Shown here: positions 8,752-18,473 of the stretch, piece after piece | Layout: every line of letters starts with the position of its first letter | How positions within the stretch are numbered: position 1 is the first letter of the stretch | DNA from: Mycobacterium colombiense CECT 3035 | GTDB taxonomy: Bacteria; Actinomycetota; Actinomycetes; Mycobacteriales; Mycobacteriaceae | DNA length: 64,000 bases | NCBI RefSeq assembly: GCF_002105755.1 | Contig: NZ_CP020821.1 | Coordinates: forward strand, 4,774,001 to 4,838,000 | Direction: 5' to 3' | The notes under the pieces: generated by a model | Told to the model about the DNA's origin: nothing | Databases searched by the model: none | What the model saw: the letters and a program-made list of their open reading frames with translations, nothing else | Program-made: the position numbers and the translations under genes

Positions 8752-8787
8752 CCGAATAACGCACAACATGCCGAATAACGCACAACA
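8752..8787. repeat. Two copies of a 17-bp direct repeat before the ParA-like gene
   Basis: CCGAATAACGCACAACA occurs at 8752-8768 and again at 8771-8787, a 19-bp period. The element ends just before the AAGGGGGAG ribosome-binding site of the ATPase gene at 8800. A shorter related GCACAACC precedes it at 8741. It could be a pair of regulator sites or simple slippage. Confidence 0.75.
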
Positions 8788-8799
8788 AGGGGGAGTGCA

Positions 8800-10113
8800 G
8801 TGACCGAGCATCCGACGTCGGGCGTGGGGGTGCCCGAACAACCGACCACGCAGATACCCCCACAGACAGCGTCGGCGGCGGAGGAGCGGGAGGCCGCCGA
8901 ACCGCAGGCCCATTCGGGTGGCGAGGACGCCCCCACCCGCGCGTTCGCCGGATTCCGCACCGAGCGCCGCGTCCCCGGCCCCGAGCGCCAGCAGGCCGCG
9001 CCGCCCACGCCGCCCAGGCCGGGTGGCATGCCGCCGTGGGACCCCACACCGATGACCGGCATCCCGCGGGTCGATCCGACCGCGTACGGCGCGTACTACG
9101 ACGGTCAGGAGGCGCCACCCACCCAGATGCAGGGGGTCCCGCAGCCGCGTCCGGAGCACCTGCCGCACACGCCGTATCCGGAGCTGTCCACCGGCATGCT
9201 GCTGCGCCCGGTCGCCCCGCCGCCGTCGGACGGCTGGCGGCTGCTGCTGTTCAAACTGTCAGGCGGCCTGATCAACCTGGGTGAGAGCCCGCGGGCCACC
9301 CGGTACAACAACCTGGTCGCCCAGGTGAACCGGCCCCTGCGCGGGTCCTACCGGGTCGCGTTCCTGTCGCTCAAGGGCGGCGTCGGCAAGACCACGATCG
9401 CCGCGACGCTGGGCGCCACCTTCGCCTCCATCCGCGGCGACCGGGTGGTGGCCGTGGACGCCAACCCGGACCGCGGCACGCTGAGCCAGAAGATCCCGCT
9501 GGAGACGGCGGCGACGGTGCGCCAGTTGCTGCACGACGCCGGCACCATCGAGCGCTACAGCGACGTGCGGCGCTACACCTCCAAGGGCCCGAGCGGTCTG
9601 GAGGTGCTGGCGTCCGAAACGGATCCCGGTATCTCGGATGCCTTCAGCGCCGAGGACTACGGCCGGATCCTGGACATCCTGGAGCGGTTCTACGGCCTGG
9701 TGCTCACCGACTGCGGGCCCGGCCTGCTGCACTCGGTGATGAGCGCGGTGCTGGACAAGGCCGACGCGCTCGTCGTGGTCAGCTCGGCGTCCATCGACGG
9801 CGCGCGCAGCGCCTCGGCGACGCTGGACTGGCTGGACGCCCACGGCCACGAGGATCTGGTCCGCAATTCCATCGCGGTGATCAACGGGGTGAAGCCACGC
9901 CCGGGCAAGGTCGACATGAACAAGGTGATCGACCACTTTTCCCGGCGCTGCCGCGCCGTGCAGCTGGTGCCGTTCGACCCGCACCTGGAAGAGGGCGCCG
10001 AGATCGAGCTGGACCGGCTACGCCGCGGGACGCGCGAAGCGCTCACCGAGCTGGCCGCCATCGTCGCAGACGGGTTTCCCGGCGACCAGCACAACCCGGG
10101 AGTGCTCGGCTAG
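8800..10113 (+). CDS. MinD/ParA-like ATPase with Pro-rich N-terminus (Rv0530-like)
   Basis: 437 aa from GTG 8800 with an AAGGGGGAG site 5 bp upstream. Residues 1-150 are Pro/Gly/Glu/Ala-rich and probably disordered. A deviant Walker A motif LKGGVGKTT lies at about residues 191-199. DANPDRGTLSQ gives the switch I region and LTDCGPGLLHSVM the Walker B-like strand. This architecture (disordered Pro-rich arm plus MinD domain) resembles mycobacterial proteins linked to ESX secretion or cell-pole processes, but no ESX genes are near. Partner unknown. Downstream is a repeat-containing gap and a small gene on the other strand. Confidence 0.82.
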   Translation: MTEHPTSGVGVPEQPTTQIPPQTASAAEEREAAEPQAHSGGEDAPTRAFAGFRTERRVPGPERQQAAPPTPPRPGGMPPWDPTPMTGIPRVDPTAYGAYYDGQEAPPTQMQGVPQPRPEHLPHTPYPELSTGMLLRPVAPPPSDGWRLLLFKLSGGLINLGESPRATRYNNLVAQVNRPLRGSYRVAFLSLKGGVGKTTIAATLGATFASIRGDRVVAVDANPDRGTLSQKIPLETAATVRQLLHDAGTIERYSDVRRYTSKGPSGLEVLASETDPGISDAFSAEDYGRILDILERFYGLVLTDCGPGLLHSVMSAVLDKADALVVVSSASIDGARSASATLDWLDAHGHEDLVRNSIAVINGVKPRPGKVDMNKVIDHFSRRCRAVQLVPFDPHLEEGAEIELDRLRRGTREALTELAAIVADGFPGDQHNPGVLG

Positions 10114-10118
10114 CTGAC

Positions 10119-10199
10119 GCGGCGGGCCGCCGCCATCGAGCTGGCGCTGCGGTCGCAAGCGCGGCGAAGCCGGGCGCGGCGGGCCGCCGCCATCGAGCT
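10119..10199. repeat. GC-rich dispersed intergenic repeat, two 24-bp copies
   Basis: A 24-bp unit (GCGGCGGGCCGCCGCCATCG plus AGCT) is exact at 10119-10142 and 10176-10199, separated by GGTCGCAAGCGCGGCGAAGC and a few bases. The centre is closely related to the repeat at 41664-41756. This looks like a dispersed non-coding element. Copy 2 supplies the stop codon of the small gene at 10198. Confidence 0.7.
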
Positions 10200-10359
10200 A
10201 GCGCGGGTTGTTGTCGCCATGACCCAACCGGCGCAAAAAGTCTGGATCGTCGTCGGGTCCGATGACGCGCGTCTTCGGCCGGTGGGCCTGCGACCGCGCC
10301 GCACGCCAGCCGACATAGATCAGCGTCCCCAAAATCACGACGAGCAGCAGGTAGAGCAC
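10198..10359 (-). CDS. Small single-pass membrane protein, 53 aa
   Basis: GTG start at 10359 preceded by a perfect GGAGG (10366-10370 on the other strand) at 6-bp spacing; stop TAG at 10198. The protein begins VLYLLLVVILGTLIYVGWRA, one N-terminal TM helix, followed by a basic then acidic tail (RSQAHRPKTRVIGPDDDPDF LRRLGHGDNNPR, written in two parts). Such short bitopic proteins are often missed by gene finders. It is divergent from the membrane protein gene at 10406, with 46 bp between starts. Function unknown; the strong ribosome site and sensible topology argue it is expressed. Confidence 0.7.
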   Translation of the reverse strand: MLYLLLVVILGTLIYVGWRAARSQAHRPKTRVIGPDDDPDFLRRLGHGDNNPR

Positions 10360-10405
10360 CAAACACCTCCTTGGGGCGAATATACCCGCGCCGTAGGCTC
10401 AGGCT

Positions 10406-10804
10406 GTGTCACACGAAGCTAGCGACGACAGCACCGGCCGCGCCGAGAACCACGCCGCCGACGAGTCCGCCGCGCAACCGGCAGGAAACCGCGTCGCCGT
10501 GCACGTTGCCGCGTACATGGCGGCGCGGGTGCTGCTGGCGGTGGCGCTCACCGGCGTGATCTACGGTGTCGCGCGTCTGGCGGGCATCGCGCAGTTCCCG
10601 ATCGTGGTGGCCGTGCTGTTCGCCCTGATCATCGCGATGCCCCTGGGCATCTGGGTGTTCGCCCCGCTGCGCCGCCGCGCCACCGCCGCGCTCGCGATCG
10701 CCGGGGAGCGGCGGCGCCGCGAGCGCGAACTGCTCCAGGCCCGGCTGCACGGGGACGCCGCGCCCGACGACGGCGGCGGCGAGCAAGAGTCGGGGCGCGG
10801 TTAG
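10406..10804 (+). CDS. Conserved membrane protein, DUF4229-like (Rv0531-like)
   Basis: 132 aa from GTG 10406. A polar N-terminus of about 30 residues is followed by two TM helices ([20 protein letters not shown] and [20 protein letters not shown]), then an Arg-rich cytoplasmic segment ([20 protein letters not shown]) and an acidic tail. Position and size match M. tuberculosis Rv0531. Its stop codon overlaps the stop of fabH on the opposite strand (10801-10804). Function unknown. Confidence 0.78.
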   Translation: MSHEASDDSTGRAENHAADESAAQPAGNRVAVHVAAYMAARVLLAVALTGVIYGVARLAGIAQFPIVVAVLFALIIAMPLGIWVFAPLRRRATAALAIAGERRRRERELLQARLHGDAAPDDGGGEQESGRG

Positions 10805-11808
10805 CCGTTCGGCAGCCGGACGACCTGGGCGGCATAGCTCAGGCCCGCGCCGTAACCGAGCAGCAGGGCCAGGTCGCCGGCCTTGGCCGCGCCGGTCGCC
10901 AGCACTTCGGCCATCGCCAGCGGGATGGACGCGGCCGAGGTGTTCCCGGTGTGCTCGATGTCGTTGGCCACGACGGCATCCGGGCGCAGATCGAGGCTCT
11001 TGGCCAGCACCTCGTTGATCCGGCTGTTGGCCTGGTGCGGCAGGAACACGTCGATCTCGTCGGGCCGGACGCCCGCCGCGTCCATCGCCTGACGGCCGAC
11101 CTTGCCCATCTCGAACGCCGCCCACCGAAACACCGCGCTGCCTTCGAGGCGCAGGTACGGGCGCTCGCCGGTGCGGTTGTCCAGGAAGTCGATCCACTCG
11201 ATGTCCTGGCGGATGGCGGTGGCCTGCGCGCCGTCGCTGCCCCAGACGGTGGGTCCGATGCCCTGGTCGGGTGTCTCGCCCACCACCACCCCGGCGGCGC
11301 CGTCGGCGAAGATGAAGCAGTTGCTCCGGTCCTGCATGTCTACCGTGCAGGACAGCTTCTCCGAGCCGAGCACCAACACCTTGGCGGCCGTCCCGCCGCG
11401 AATCATGTCGGCCGCCACGCCCAGCGCGTAGCCGAAGCCCGCGCAGCCGGCCGAGATGTCGAACGCGGGTACGCCGGTGGCACCCAACGCCGTCGCGACC
11501 GCCGGCGCGCACGGCGGGGTCTGGGTGAAATGGGTGCTGGTGGCGACGAGGACGCAATCGATGTCGGATGGTTCGAGCGAGGCCTTGGCGATCGCCTCCT
11601 GTCCGGCCGTGGTCGCCATGGAGGTGACGGATTCGTCGCGCCTGGCGAACCGGCGGGTTTTGATCCCGGTCCGCGAATAGATCCACTCGTCGGACGAGTC
11701 GATGTTCTCGCAGAGCTCGTCGTTGGTGACCACCCGTTCGGGCCGGTACGACCCTACGCTGAGCAAGCCGATGTTCCTGGGCCCGCTGGTCGCGGAAATC
11801 TGCTTCAT
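10801..11808 (-). CDS. fabH: Beta-ketoacyl-ACP synthase III
   Basis: 335 aa, the same length as M. tuberculosis FabH, which condenses long-chain acyl-CoA from FAS-I with malonyl-AcpM and so links FAS-I to the FAS-II mycolate pathway. The catalytic triad is in place: Cys122 (SAGCAGF), His258 (LPHQANSR) and Asn289 (HTGNTSAAS). The N-terminus [19 protein letters not shown] and [10 protein letters not shown] are typical. ATG 11808 is the only sensible start. It is convergent with the preceding membrane protein gene. Transcription is leftward with menA behind it (98 bp gap), so co-transcription is possible but not evident. Confidence 0.95.
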   Translation of the reverse strand: MKQISATSGPRNIGLLSVGSYRPERVVTNDELCENIDSSDEWIYSRTGIKTRRFARRDESVTSMATTAGQEAIAKASLEPSDIDCVLVATSTHFTQTPPCAPAVATALGATGVPAFDISAGCAGFGYALGVAADMIRGGTAAKVLVLGSEKLSCTVDMQDRSNCFIFADGAAGVVVGETPDQGIGPTVWGSDGAQATAIRQDIEWIDFLDNRTGERPYLRLEGSAVFRWAAFEMGKVGRQAMDAAGVRPDEIDVFLPHQANSRINEVLAKSLDLRPDAVVANDIEHTGNTSAASIPLAMAEVLATGAAKAGDLALLLGYGAGLSYAAQVVRLPNG

Positions 11809-11906
11809 TGCGGTCCTTCGCTATCGCCCGAGCCGACGCAAAAGTACCCCAAACGGGGCGCCCTCGGAGGCCTTTGTCTGCACTATAGGTAACCGCCGCT
11901 GGGGAC

Positions 11907-12779
11907 CTAGGTGGCCAGCGCCAACGCCGCGGCCACCGCGACCGCCCACAGGACCATCGCCAGCCCGGTGTCGCGCAGCACCGGGATCAGCTCCGGGCCG
12001 CCGCGGCCCGACCGCACCGGGGCCGCCGCGCGCAGGGCCAGCGGCGTGGCCACCAATCCGGCGGCACACCACGGGGTCGCCAGCATCAGCACCAGGGTCA
12101 GCACCGCGGCGGTCCCCAGCAGCGCCTGGTACAGGATCCGGGTGCGGGCATCGCCGAGCCGCACGGCCAGCGTGACCTTTCCCGAGCGCGCGTCGGTCGG
12201 GATGTCCCGCAGGTTGTTGGCCACCAGCACCGACGACGACAGCGACCCGATCGACACCGCCAGCACCAGGCCCACCCAGTCCACCCGCAGCGCCTGGGTG
12301 TACTGGGTGCCCAGCACCGCGACGAGTCCGAAGAACAGGAACACCGCGACCTCGCCAAAACCGGCGTAGCCGTAGGGTTTCGAGCCGCCGGTGTACAGCC
12401 AGGCCCCGGCGATGCAGACCGCTCCCACCGCGATCAGCCATGGCGCGCTGAACACCGCCAGCGCGAGCCCGGCGAGCGCGCCGACGGCCAGGCTGGCGAC
12501 CGCGGCGGCCAGCACCGCCCGCGGCGCCGCCAGCCGCGAGCCGACCAGGCGCACCGGGCCGGCGCGGTCGTCGTCGGTGCCGCGGATGCCGTCGGAGTAG
12601 TCGTTGGCGTAGTTGACGCCGATGGTCAGCGCGAGCGCGACGGCCAGCGCCAGCAGCGCCTTCCACCACACCGCGGAATGCAGCCACGCCGCCGCACCGG
12701 TTCCCGCGACGACCGGCGCCACCGCGTTGGGCAACGTCCGCGGCCGCGCTCCGGAAACCCACTGCCCGAAATTGGCCAC
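11907..12779 (-). CDS. menA: 1,4-dihydroxy-2-naphthoate octaprenyltransferase
   Basis: 290 aa from GTG 12779 ([20 protein letters not shown]), chosen because it matches the M. tuberculosis protein N-terminus; longer in-frame starts upstream lack conservation. MenA prenylates DHNA to demethylmenaquinone at the membrane. The UbiA-type Asp motifs are present: [17 protein letters not shown] around residues 60-77 and [14 protein letters not shown] around residue 185. Eight or nine hydrophobic helices follow. It is divergent from the MTA phosphorylase gene at 12847; the 67-bp gap must contain both promoters. It is separated from the rest of the menaquinone genes by about 8.4 kb. Confidence 0.94.
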   Translation of the reverse strand: MANFGQWVSGARPRTLPNAVAPVVAGTGAAAWLHSAVWWKALLALAVALALTIGVNYANDYSDGIRGTDDDRAGPVRLVGSRLAAPRAVLAAAVASLAVGALAGLALAVFSAPWLIAVGAVCIAGAWLYTGGSKPYGYAGFGEVAVFLFFGLVAVLGTQYTQALRVDWVGLVLAVSIGSLSSSVLVANNLRDIPTDARSGKVTLAVRLGDARTRILYQALLGTAAVLTLVLMLATPWCAAGLVATPLALRAAAPVRSGRGGPELIPVLRDTGLAMVLWAVAVAAALALAT

Positions 12780-12846
12780 ACGAACATCCTGCCAGGATGC
12801 GGGGCGTCGATCCGCGGGCCCCGCGCCCGCGAGCACCGCGGGCGTC

Positions 12847-13641
12847 ATGCACCACAATGGTCGGATGCTCGGAGTCATCGGCGGCAGCGGCTTCTACACC
12901 TTCTTCGGATCCGACTCCCGCGACGTCGCCGTGGACACCCCGTACGGGCCGCCCAGCGCTCCCGTCACCGTCGGCGCCATCGGCGACCACGAGGTGGCGT
13001 TCCTGCCCCGCCACGGCGCCGGGCACGAGTTCTCCGCGCATACCGTGCCGTACCGCGCCAACATGTGGGCGCTGCGCAAGCTGGGCGTGCGGCGGGTGTT
13101 CGCGCCGTGCGCGGTCGGCAGCCTCAAACCCGAACTCGGCCCGGGGGCCGTCGTGGTGCCCGACCAACTCGTCGACCGCACCCGGGGCCGCGCCGACACC
13201 TACTTCGACTCCGGCGGCATCCACGTCGACTTCGCCGACCCCTACTGCCCGACGCTGCGCGAGGCGGTGACCGGCCTGCCCGACGTGGTCGACGGCGGCA
13301 CCATGGTGGTGATCCAGGGGCCGCGGTTTTCCACCCGCGCCGAGAGTCGGTGGTTCGCCTCCGCCGGGTTCTCGCTGGTCAACATGACCGGCTATCCGGA
13401 GGCGGCGCTCGCCCGCGAGCTCGAGATATGTTACGCGGCAATCGCTTTGGTGACCGACCTGGATGCAGGTGTGAGCACCGGCGAGGGCGTGAAGGCCGTC
13501 GACGTGTTCGCCGAATTCGAGAAGAACATCAAAGTGTTCAAGACCCTGGTGCGCCGGGCCATCGGCCGGGTCGCCGCCGACCGCACCTGCACGCACTGCC
13601 TGCCCCACGCCGGAGTCGCCCTGCCCATCGAGCTGCCGTGA
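12847..13641 (+). CDS. mtnP: S-methyl-5'-thioadenosine phosphorylase (PNP family 2)
   Basis: 264 aa from ATG 12847, equal in length to M. tuberculosis Rv0535, first named pnp and later shown to act on methylthioadenosine. [11 protein letters not shown] is the phosphate-binding Gly loop, [21 protein letters not shown] is the family signature, and [15 protein letters not shown] contains the substrate-binding region. The enzyme salvages methylthioadenosine to adenine and methylthioribose-1-phosphate. The 3' end overlaps the epimerase start as GTGA. The gene symbol pnp is also in use. Confidence 0.92.
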   Translation: MHHNGRMLGVIGGSGFYTFFGSDSRDVAVDTPYGPPSAPVTVGAIGDHEVAFLPRHGAGHEFSAHTVPYRANMWALRKLGVRRVFAPCAVGSLKPELGPGAVVVPDQLVDRTRGRADTYFDSGGIHVDFADPYCPTLREAVTGLPDVVDGGTMVVIQGPRFSTRAESRWFASAGFSLVNMTGYPEAALARELEICYAAIALVTDLDAGVSTGEGVKAVDVFAEFEKNIKVFKTLVRRAIGRVAADRTCTHCLPHAGVALPIELP

Positions 13642-14666
13642 GGGTGCTGCTGACCGGGGCGGCCGGTTTCATCGGCGCGCGGGTGGACGCGGCGCTGCGG
13701 GCCGCGGGGCACGAGGTGGTCGGCGTGGACGCGTTGCTGGCCGCCGCGCACGGGCCAAACCCGGTGCTGCCGCAGGGATGTCACCGCGTCGACGTGCGCG
13801 ACGCCGACGCGCTGGCACCGCTGCTGGCGGGCGTGGATGTGGTGTGCCATCAGGCGGCGATGGTGGGGGCGGGGGTGGACGCCGCCGACGCCCCCGCCTA
13901 CGGCGGGCATAACGACCTGGCCACCACGGTGCTGCTGGCGCAGATGTTCGCCGCCGGGGTGCGCCGCCTGGTGCTGGCCTCGTCGATGGTGGTGTACGGG
14001 CAGGGGCGCTACCACTGCGACCGGCACGGACCCGTGGATCCGCTGCCGCGGCGCCGCGCCGACCTCGACGCCGGAATCTTCGAACACCGGTGCCCGCTGG
14101 GCGGGGAGGAACTGCACTGGCGCCTGGTCGACGAGGACGCCTGCCTGCGGCCGCGAAGCCTGTACGCCGCCAGCAAGACCGCCCAGGAGCATTACGCGCT
14201 GGCCTGGTCGGAGGCCACCGGCGGATCGGTGGTGGCGCTGCGCTACCACAACGTCTACGGCCCGGGCATGCCGCGCGACACCCCCTACTCCGGGGTGGCG
14301 GCGATCTTCCGGTCGGCGCTGGAAAAGGGTGACCCGCCAAGGGTTTTCGAGGACGGCGGGCAGATGCGCGACTTCGTCCACGTCGACGACGTGGCCGCCG
14401 CCAACGTCGCGGCGACACAGTGGGGCGAGGGCTTCACCGCCGTCAATGTCTGCTCGGGACAACCCATTGCGATCTCGCAGGTGGCCGCCGCGCTGTGCGA
14501 CGCGCGCGGCGCGTCGTTGTCCCCGGTGGTCACCGGTCAGTACCGCAGCGGCGACGTGCGCCACATCGTCGCCGACCCGGCACGGGCCGCCGAGGTGCTC
14601 GGTTTCCGGGCGGCCGTCGCTCCGCGCGACGGGTTGCGCGAGTTCGCGTTCGCGCCCCTTCGCTAA
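13638..14666 (+). CDS. galE3: NAD-dependent epimerase/dehydratase (GalE3-like)
   Basis: 342 aa from GTG 13638, overlapping the upstream stop. It is an extended SDR: LLTGAAGFIGARV is the NAD-binding Gly motif, SSMVVYGQGRY supplies the catalytic Ser/Thr region, and YAASKTAQEHY holds the YxxxK. The insert around residues 130-160 (PLPRRRADLDAGIFEHRCPL) is unusual for UDP-glucose 4-epimerase itself, so the sugar-nucleotide substrate is open. M. tuberculosis Rv0536 at the same place is called galE3. Its stop overlaps the convergent Rv0537c-like gene by four bases. Confidence 0.88.
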   Translation: MRVLLTGAAGFIGARVDAALRAAGHEVVGVDALLAAAHGPNPVLPQGCHRVDVRDADALAPLLAGVDVVCHQAAMVGAGVDAADAPAYGGHNDLATTVLLAQMFAAGVRRLVLASSMVVYGQGRYHCDRHGPVDPLPRRRADLDAGIFEHRCPLGGEELHWRLVDEDACLRPRSLYAASKTAQEHYALAWSEATGGSVVALRYHNVYGPGMPRDTPYSGVAAIFRSALEKGDPPRVFEDGGQMRDFVHVDDVAAANVAATQWGEGFTAVNVCSGQPIAISQVAAALCDARGASLSPVVTGQYRSGDVRHIVADPARAAEVLGFRAAVAPRDGLREFAFAPLR

Positions 14667-16375
14667 CCCTGCGGGGGCCGGTAGATCTGCGGCTTCTGCG
14701 CGGGCATCTGGCGCGTGCCGGAGTCGTCACCGCGGAAGATCCGGGGCGCATTGCCCATCGGCGGTATCTCCGTGGTGGGCGGTTCGTTGTCCCCGCCGGG
14801 GACGCCGGCCGGGATGCGGGTGGTCGCCGCGGCCGACGGCCCCGCGCCCTGGCCCACCGGGACCCGGGTGGTCGGTGCCGCCGCGTTCGTCGCGGCGGCG
14901 CGCCTGCGGGCCGCGCGCCGGGCCAGCCGTCGACCGCTCAGATGACCGGCGACGATGGCCGCCACCAGGATGCCCAGGGCCACGCCGCACAGCGTCACGT
15001 CGAACGTACTGGTGATCTGCTGGGCCAGGTTGTTGCCGTAGACCGGGTGCAGCGCAGGAGAATTGGGCGAGTCTTCGAACCGCGGCGCCAACTCGAGGCC
15101 CACGACGACGCGGGCGACACTGAGCGTGGCGACGAGCCCGCACAGCGACGTGACCATTCTCGCCGAGAGGGTGGCCAGCCGGCGGCGCAGCCAGATCGCG
15201 AGCACCGCGGTGGCCAGATCGAACGCGGCCAGCACGATGCTGGAGTACCGGGAGAACGGGTAGTTCAGGGTCACGCCGACGACGAGGTCGGTGATCCGCA
15301 TCGCCACCGACCCGACGGACCAAACGGCGATGAGCAGCAGGCCATTTCGGGTCGTCGCGCGCCACGCGGACTCCTCGGTCGGCGAGGTGTTGCGGCGACC
15401 GAACAGGGCCCGCGGCGCGAACAGCGCCGCGCCGGCCGCCCACGCCAGGTAGCCCTCGAACCCGACGCCGGCGGTGGAGGTGTTCTGCGCGATGCCGTGG
15501 AACGCGTCGATGTCGCGACCGGCGGGCAGGAACCACACCAGGACGCCGGCGGCCAGCGTCGACGTGCCGAGCGCGACGGTGGCCAACCGGCTCTCCCGCG
15601 CGCTGCGCAGCAGCCACCTCGAAGCGACCAGCACCGCGAGCAGCGCCACCACGCCGTACACCACCGCGGTCGCGATCACGGCGATGTTCTGCTTGCCGAA
15701 TTCCGCCGCGCCGCCGGTGCTTTGCAGCGCGTAGCGCACCCGCCAGTACAGGTTGAAGCCGAAGCTGAGTACGGCCGCGAGCATCGACAGCGAGCCGATG
15801 AGGCGCGCCGACCTGTGCCACCCGGTGGACTCGTCGCCGGCCGGGACCGGTCCGGCGAGCGCGCCGGCGGGCACCGCCTGGGCGCTCAGCAGCGAGCCGG
15901 CGATCCCGGCCCAGGCGCCCGGCCCGACACCGCCCGGCACGGTGACTGTGCCACCGAAGCGGACGGTCTCGTAGGCGTCGAACACGACGAAGCCGAGCAC
16001 CAGCAGCAGATAGGGGACATTGAGCGCCAGCCGAAGCCGGGCGGCCCGCGCCGGGTTGAAGCGCGCGCCGGACGACCGCCAGGAACCGGCGATCCCGACC
16101 GCGAGGACGGCCAGCACCGTCGCCGCAATCAGCACCCCGAACAGGACCGTGCTGCTGCCCGGGATTCCGATGCCGAAGTAGAGGTTCCACGGCAGGAATA
16201 CCGCCAGCACCAGCAGCGCCACCGCGGTCAGGTCGCCCCAGTACCGTTTCGTCCCGGCGGCGGCCGGTGCGGCGGCGCCCGTGGCATGCGGGCGGATGAT
16301 GCGCGGCCCCTGCGCCTGCTGCGTCCGACCGCGGATGGGACCGGTCGGCGTCTCGTCGCTGCTCTGGCTCACCAT
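14663..16375 (-). CDS. Multi-TM integral membrane protein (Rv0537c-like)
   Basis: 570 aa. A polar N-terminus of about 45 residues is followed by roughly ten hydrophobic segments (LTAVALLVLAVFLPWNLYFG, LLVLGFVVFDAYETV, TAVVYGVVALLAVLVASRWL, VALGILVAAIVAGHLSGRRL), then a disordered Pro/Thr/Gly-rich cytoplasmic tail of about 90 residues (ATTRIPAGVPGGDNEPPTTE). Acidic and basic tracts in the tail resemble those of proteins phosphorylated by mycobacterial Ser/Thr kinases, but that is a guess. Starts at ATG 16375; divergent from the Rv0538-like gene. No enzymatic motif seen. Confidence 0.82.
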   Translation of the reverse strand: MVSQSSDETPTGPIRGRTQQAQGPRIIRPHATGAAAPAAAGTKRYWGDLTAVALLVLAVFLPWNLYFGIGIPGSSTVLFGVLIAATVLAVLAVGIAGSWRSSGARFNPARAARLRLALNVPYLLLVLGFVVFDAYETVRFGGTVTVPGGVGPGAWAGIAGSLLSAQAVPAGALAGPVPAGDESTGWHRSARLIGSLSMLAAVLSFGFNLYWRVRYALQSTGGAAEFGKQNIAVIATAVVYGVVALLAVLVASRWLLRSARESRLATVALGTSTLAAGVLVWFLPAGRDIDAFHGIAQNTSTAGVGFEGYLAWAAGAALFAPRALFGRRNTSPTEESAWRATTRNGLLLIAVWSVGSVAMRITDLVVGVTLNYPFSRYSSIVLAAFDLATAVLAIWLRRRLATLSARMVTSLCGLVATLSVARVVVGLELAPRFEDSPNSPALHPVYGNNLAQQITSTFDVTLCGVALGILVAAIVAGHLSGRRLARRAARRRAAATNAAAPTTRVPVGQGAGPSAAATTRIPAGVPGGDNEPPTTEIPPMGNAPRIFRGDDSGTRQMPAQKPQIYRPPQG

Positions 16376-16685
16376 GCCCCCCGGGATTCAAGGACGGATA
16401 TTGTCGGTGCGGCTTCGGGTGTTCGGCGAGGGGTTACCCCGCCGAGTGAAATGCACTGCTCGCTTGCGAACATATTCTCCGTTCGGATGCCGTGGCAGTG
16501 GCTGTTGCCGGCTGCTGGGGCGGAGACGATTCCGCGGTGAGGCGTCCTGTCGTTCGAAAAGCTGGTTACGCTGCGCTAGTAGACGAAGCTTGTCGCTGAA
16601 TGATCGATACTGCCAACGGTATCGCAAGTGTAATGATGCCGGGACATTGCTGGTTGCGGGGTGGCCGGCGTGAAGGAGAACCGGG
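16376..16685. other. 310-bp divergent intergenic region
   Basis: Lies between the starts of the Rv0537c-like and Rv0538-like genes and must hold both promoters. The rightward gene has an AAGGAG ribosome site at 16673-16678. A GATCGATACTGCCAACGGTATCG segment contains a near-inverted repeat (CGATACTG / CGGTATCG) around 16601-16625. No coding sequence or RNA recognised. Confidence 0.5.
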
Positions 16686-18471
16686 ATGGACGTCGTTTTG
16701 GGGGTTGCGGTCACCGGACCCGTCGCGCGGTTGGCCCTGGTCGGGTCGGGCGCGCAGGGTGCCGACGTGATCGACCAATCCGTCGTCGACCTCGCTGACA
16801 ATCCGATCGGCACGCTGACCGAGACCGTGGTCGGCACGAACCGGCTGCTGGCCGGCGAGAACCACCGGCTGGTCGGCACCCGGCTGTGCTGGACCGACCA
16901 TCCCGCCGCCGACCAGCTGCGGCGGGCGCTGGAGGACTCGGGAGTGCACAACGTCGCGGTGCTCTCGGAATCGCAGGCGGTGGCCGCCCTGATGCGCGCG
17001 GCCGGGCGGCCCGGCGCGGCGCTGGTGATGGACGACGCGACCGCGACGCTGTCGATGGTGGGCGCGGGCGACGGCGATCCCGACGCGCCGCCGACCGTGT
17101 TGGCCTCCCAGCCGCTGGCGGGTGCGTCAGGCGGCGACGCGACGGCGGCGTTCCACACCATGATGGCGAACCTGAGCGCCCAGCCCGGCGCCCCGCAGGA
17201 CGTGTACCTGCTCGGGGCGTCGCCCGATCTGCACCGGGTCGCCGACGAGCTTCGCGACACGTCGACCATGCGGGTGCGGGTCGCCGAGGATCCCACCTTT
17301 GCGCTGGCCCGCGGCGCCGCGATCGCCGCCGCGCCGGCCGCGGTGCTGGGAGCCGGCGGCGCGACGGCCATGGCGCCGGCGATCGGTTTGACCGGCGACG
17401 AGACGGCCATGGCCCCGGCGGCCGGCGATGCCACCGCGATGGCGCCGGCGTTCGGCGATGCCACCATGGCGGTCCCGGCGGGGGCCTCGCCGGGGATGAG
17501 ACCACCGCGGTGCCGGCAGCGGAGTTCGCGGACCCGAACGCCGAAGATCACCAGCTGGCCTATTCGATGGCCGACGAGGGTGAGCAGTATCCCGGCGAAT
17601 TCGATGAGTACGACCCCGAATTCGACGACTACGAGTACGGCGCCGTCGACGAGGAGGCGCCGACGAAGCTGTCGCGGCGATCGCTGGTGATCGGCAACGC
17701 CGTCGTCGCCTTCGCGGTCATCGGATTGGCGTCGCTGGCCACCGCGATCGCGGTCGCCGTTGAACCGACCGCGAGCCGCCAGCCGGTGGTGGGCGTGCAG
17801 AACGGCACCCCCGGCAAGTTCATGCCGATCCTGCCGAGCCAGCAGCAGGCGCCGCTGCCGCCGCCCCCGGCCGACGCGCCCAACGCCGGGTTCCAGGGCG
17901 GCACCGTCCCGGCGCCCAACAACGTCCCGGCCCCCAGCAGGTCGCGCCCCCGTCGGGAGGCGGCGTGCCCGCCGTCCCCGCCCCCGAGGCCCCGGTCAAC
18001 CCCGGTGTCGTGCCCAATCCCGATCCGGGCTGGGCGCCACGCCCGAATCCCATTGTGCCGGTACCTATTCCGATACCCATCCCGATCCCGGGGTGGGGGC
18101 CGAACTACCCGCCGTACAACCCGCCCTATAACCCGCCTTACACGCCGCCGACGACCACGTACCAGCCGCCGACCACAACGTACGAGCCGCCGACGACGAC
18201 GTATTCGCCTCCGACGACGACGTATTCGCCGCCGAGCACCACGCATGAGCCGCCGACGACGACGTATTCGCCTCCGACGACGACGTATTCGCCGCCGAGC
18301 ACCACGCACGAGCCGCCGACGAGCACCTATTCGCCGCCGAGCACCCGGGAAACCACCCAGGCGCCGCTGCCGACGCACACCCAGCAGACCATGCCGCCGA
18401 CGCACTCGCAGCCGGTCTACCCGCAGCAGCCGCTATACCCGCAGGAGCCACACCCCCACCGCGGGTTCTGA
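16686..18471 (+). pseudogene. Membrane-anchored Pro/Thr-rich protein (Rv0538-like), two frameshifts
   Basis: Read through two single-base losses, this is a protein of about 595 aa. Residues 1-265 form an actin/hsp70-like N-terminal region (MDVVLGVAVTGPVARLALVG, VLSESQAVAALMRAAG, LVMDDATATLSMVGAG). An acidic stretch (DEGEQYPGEFDEYDPEFDDY), one TM (NAVVAFAVIGLASLATAIAV) and an outer Pro/Thr-rich tail of PPTTTYS/E repeats follow. The frame shifts at a five-G run (17480-17484) and a five-C run (17931-17935); one extra base in each restores the full chain. Without them the frames stop at 17690 and 18598. Both look like sequencing errors. ATG 16686 has an AAGGAG site. Role unknown; the following genes are glycosyltransferases, so the tail may be glycosylated. 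Confidence 0.85.
18184..18309 (+). repeat. 63-bp tandem repeat (two copies) in Pro/Thr-rich tail
   Basis: A 63-bp unit beginning GAGCCGCCGACGACGACGTA is present at 18184-18246 and 18247-18309 with a single T/C difference in the last codon. Each unit encodes three related 7-residue blocks (PPTTTYS, PPTTTYS, PPSTTHE). Degenerate blocks extend on both sides (about 18147-18345). This is a likely length-variable minisatellite. Confidence 0.85.
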
Positions 18472-18473
18472 GC

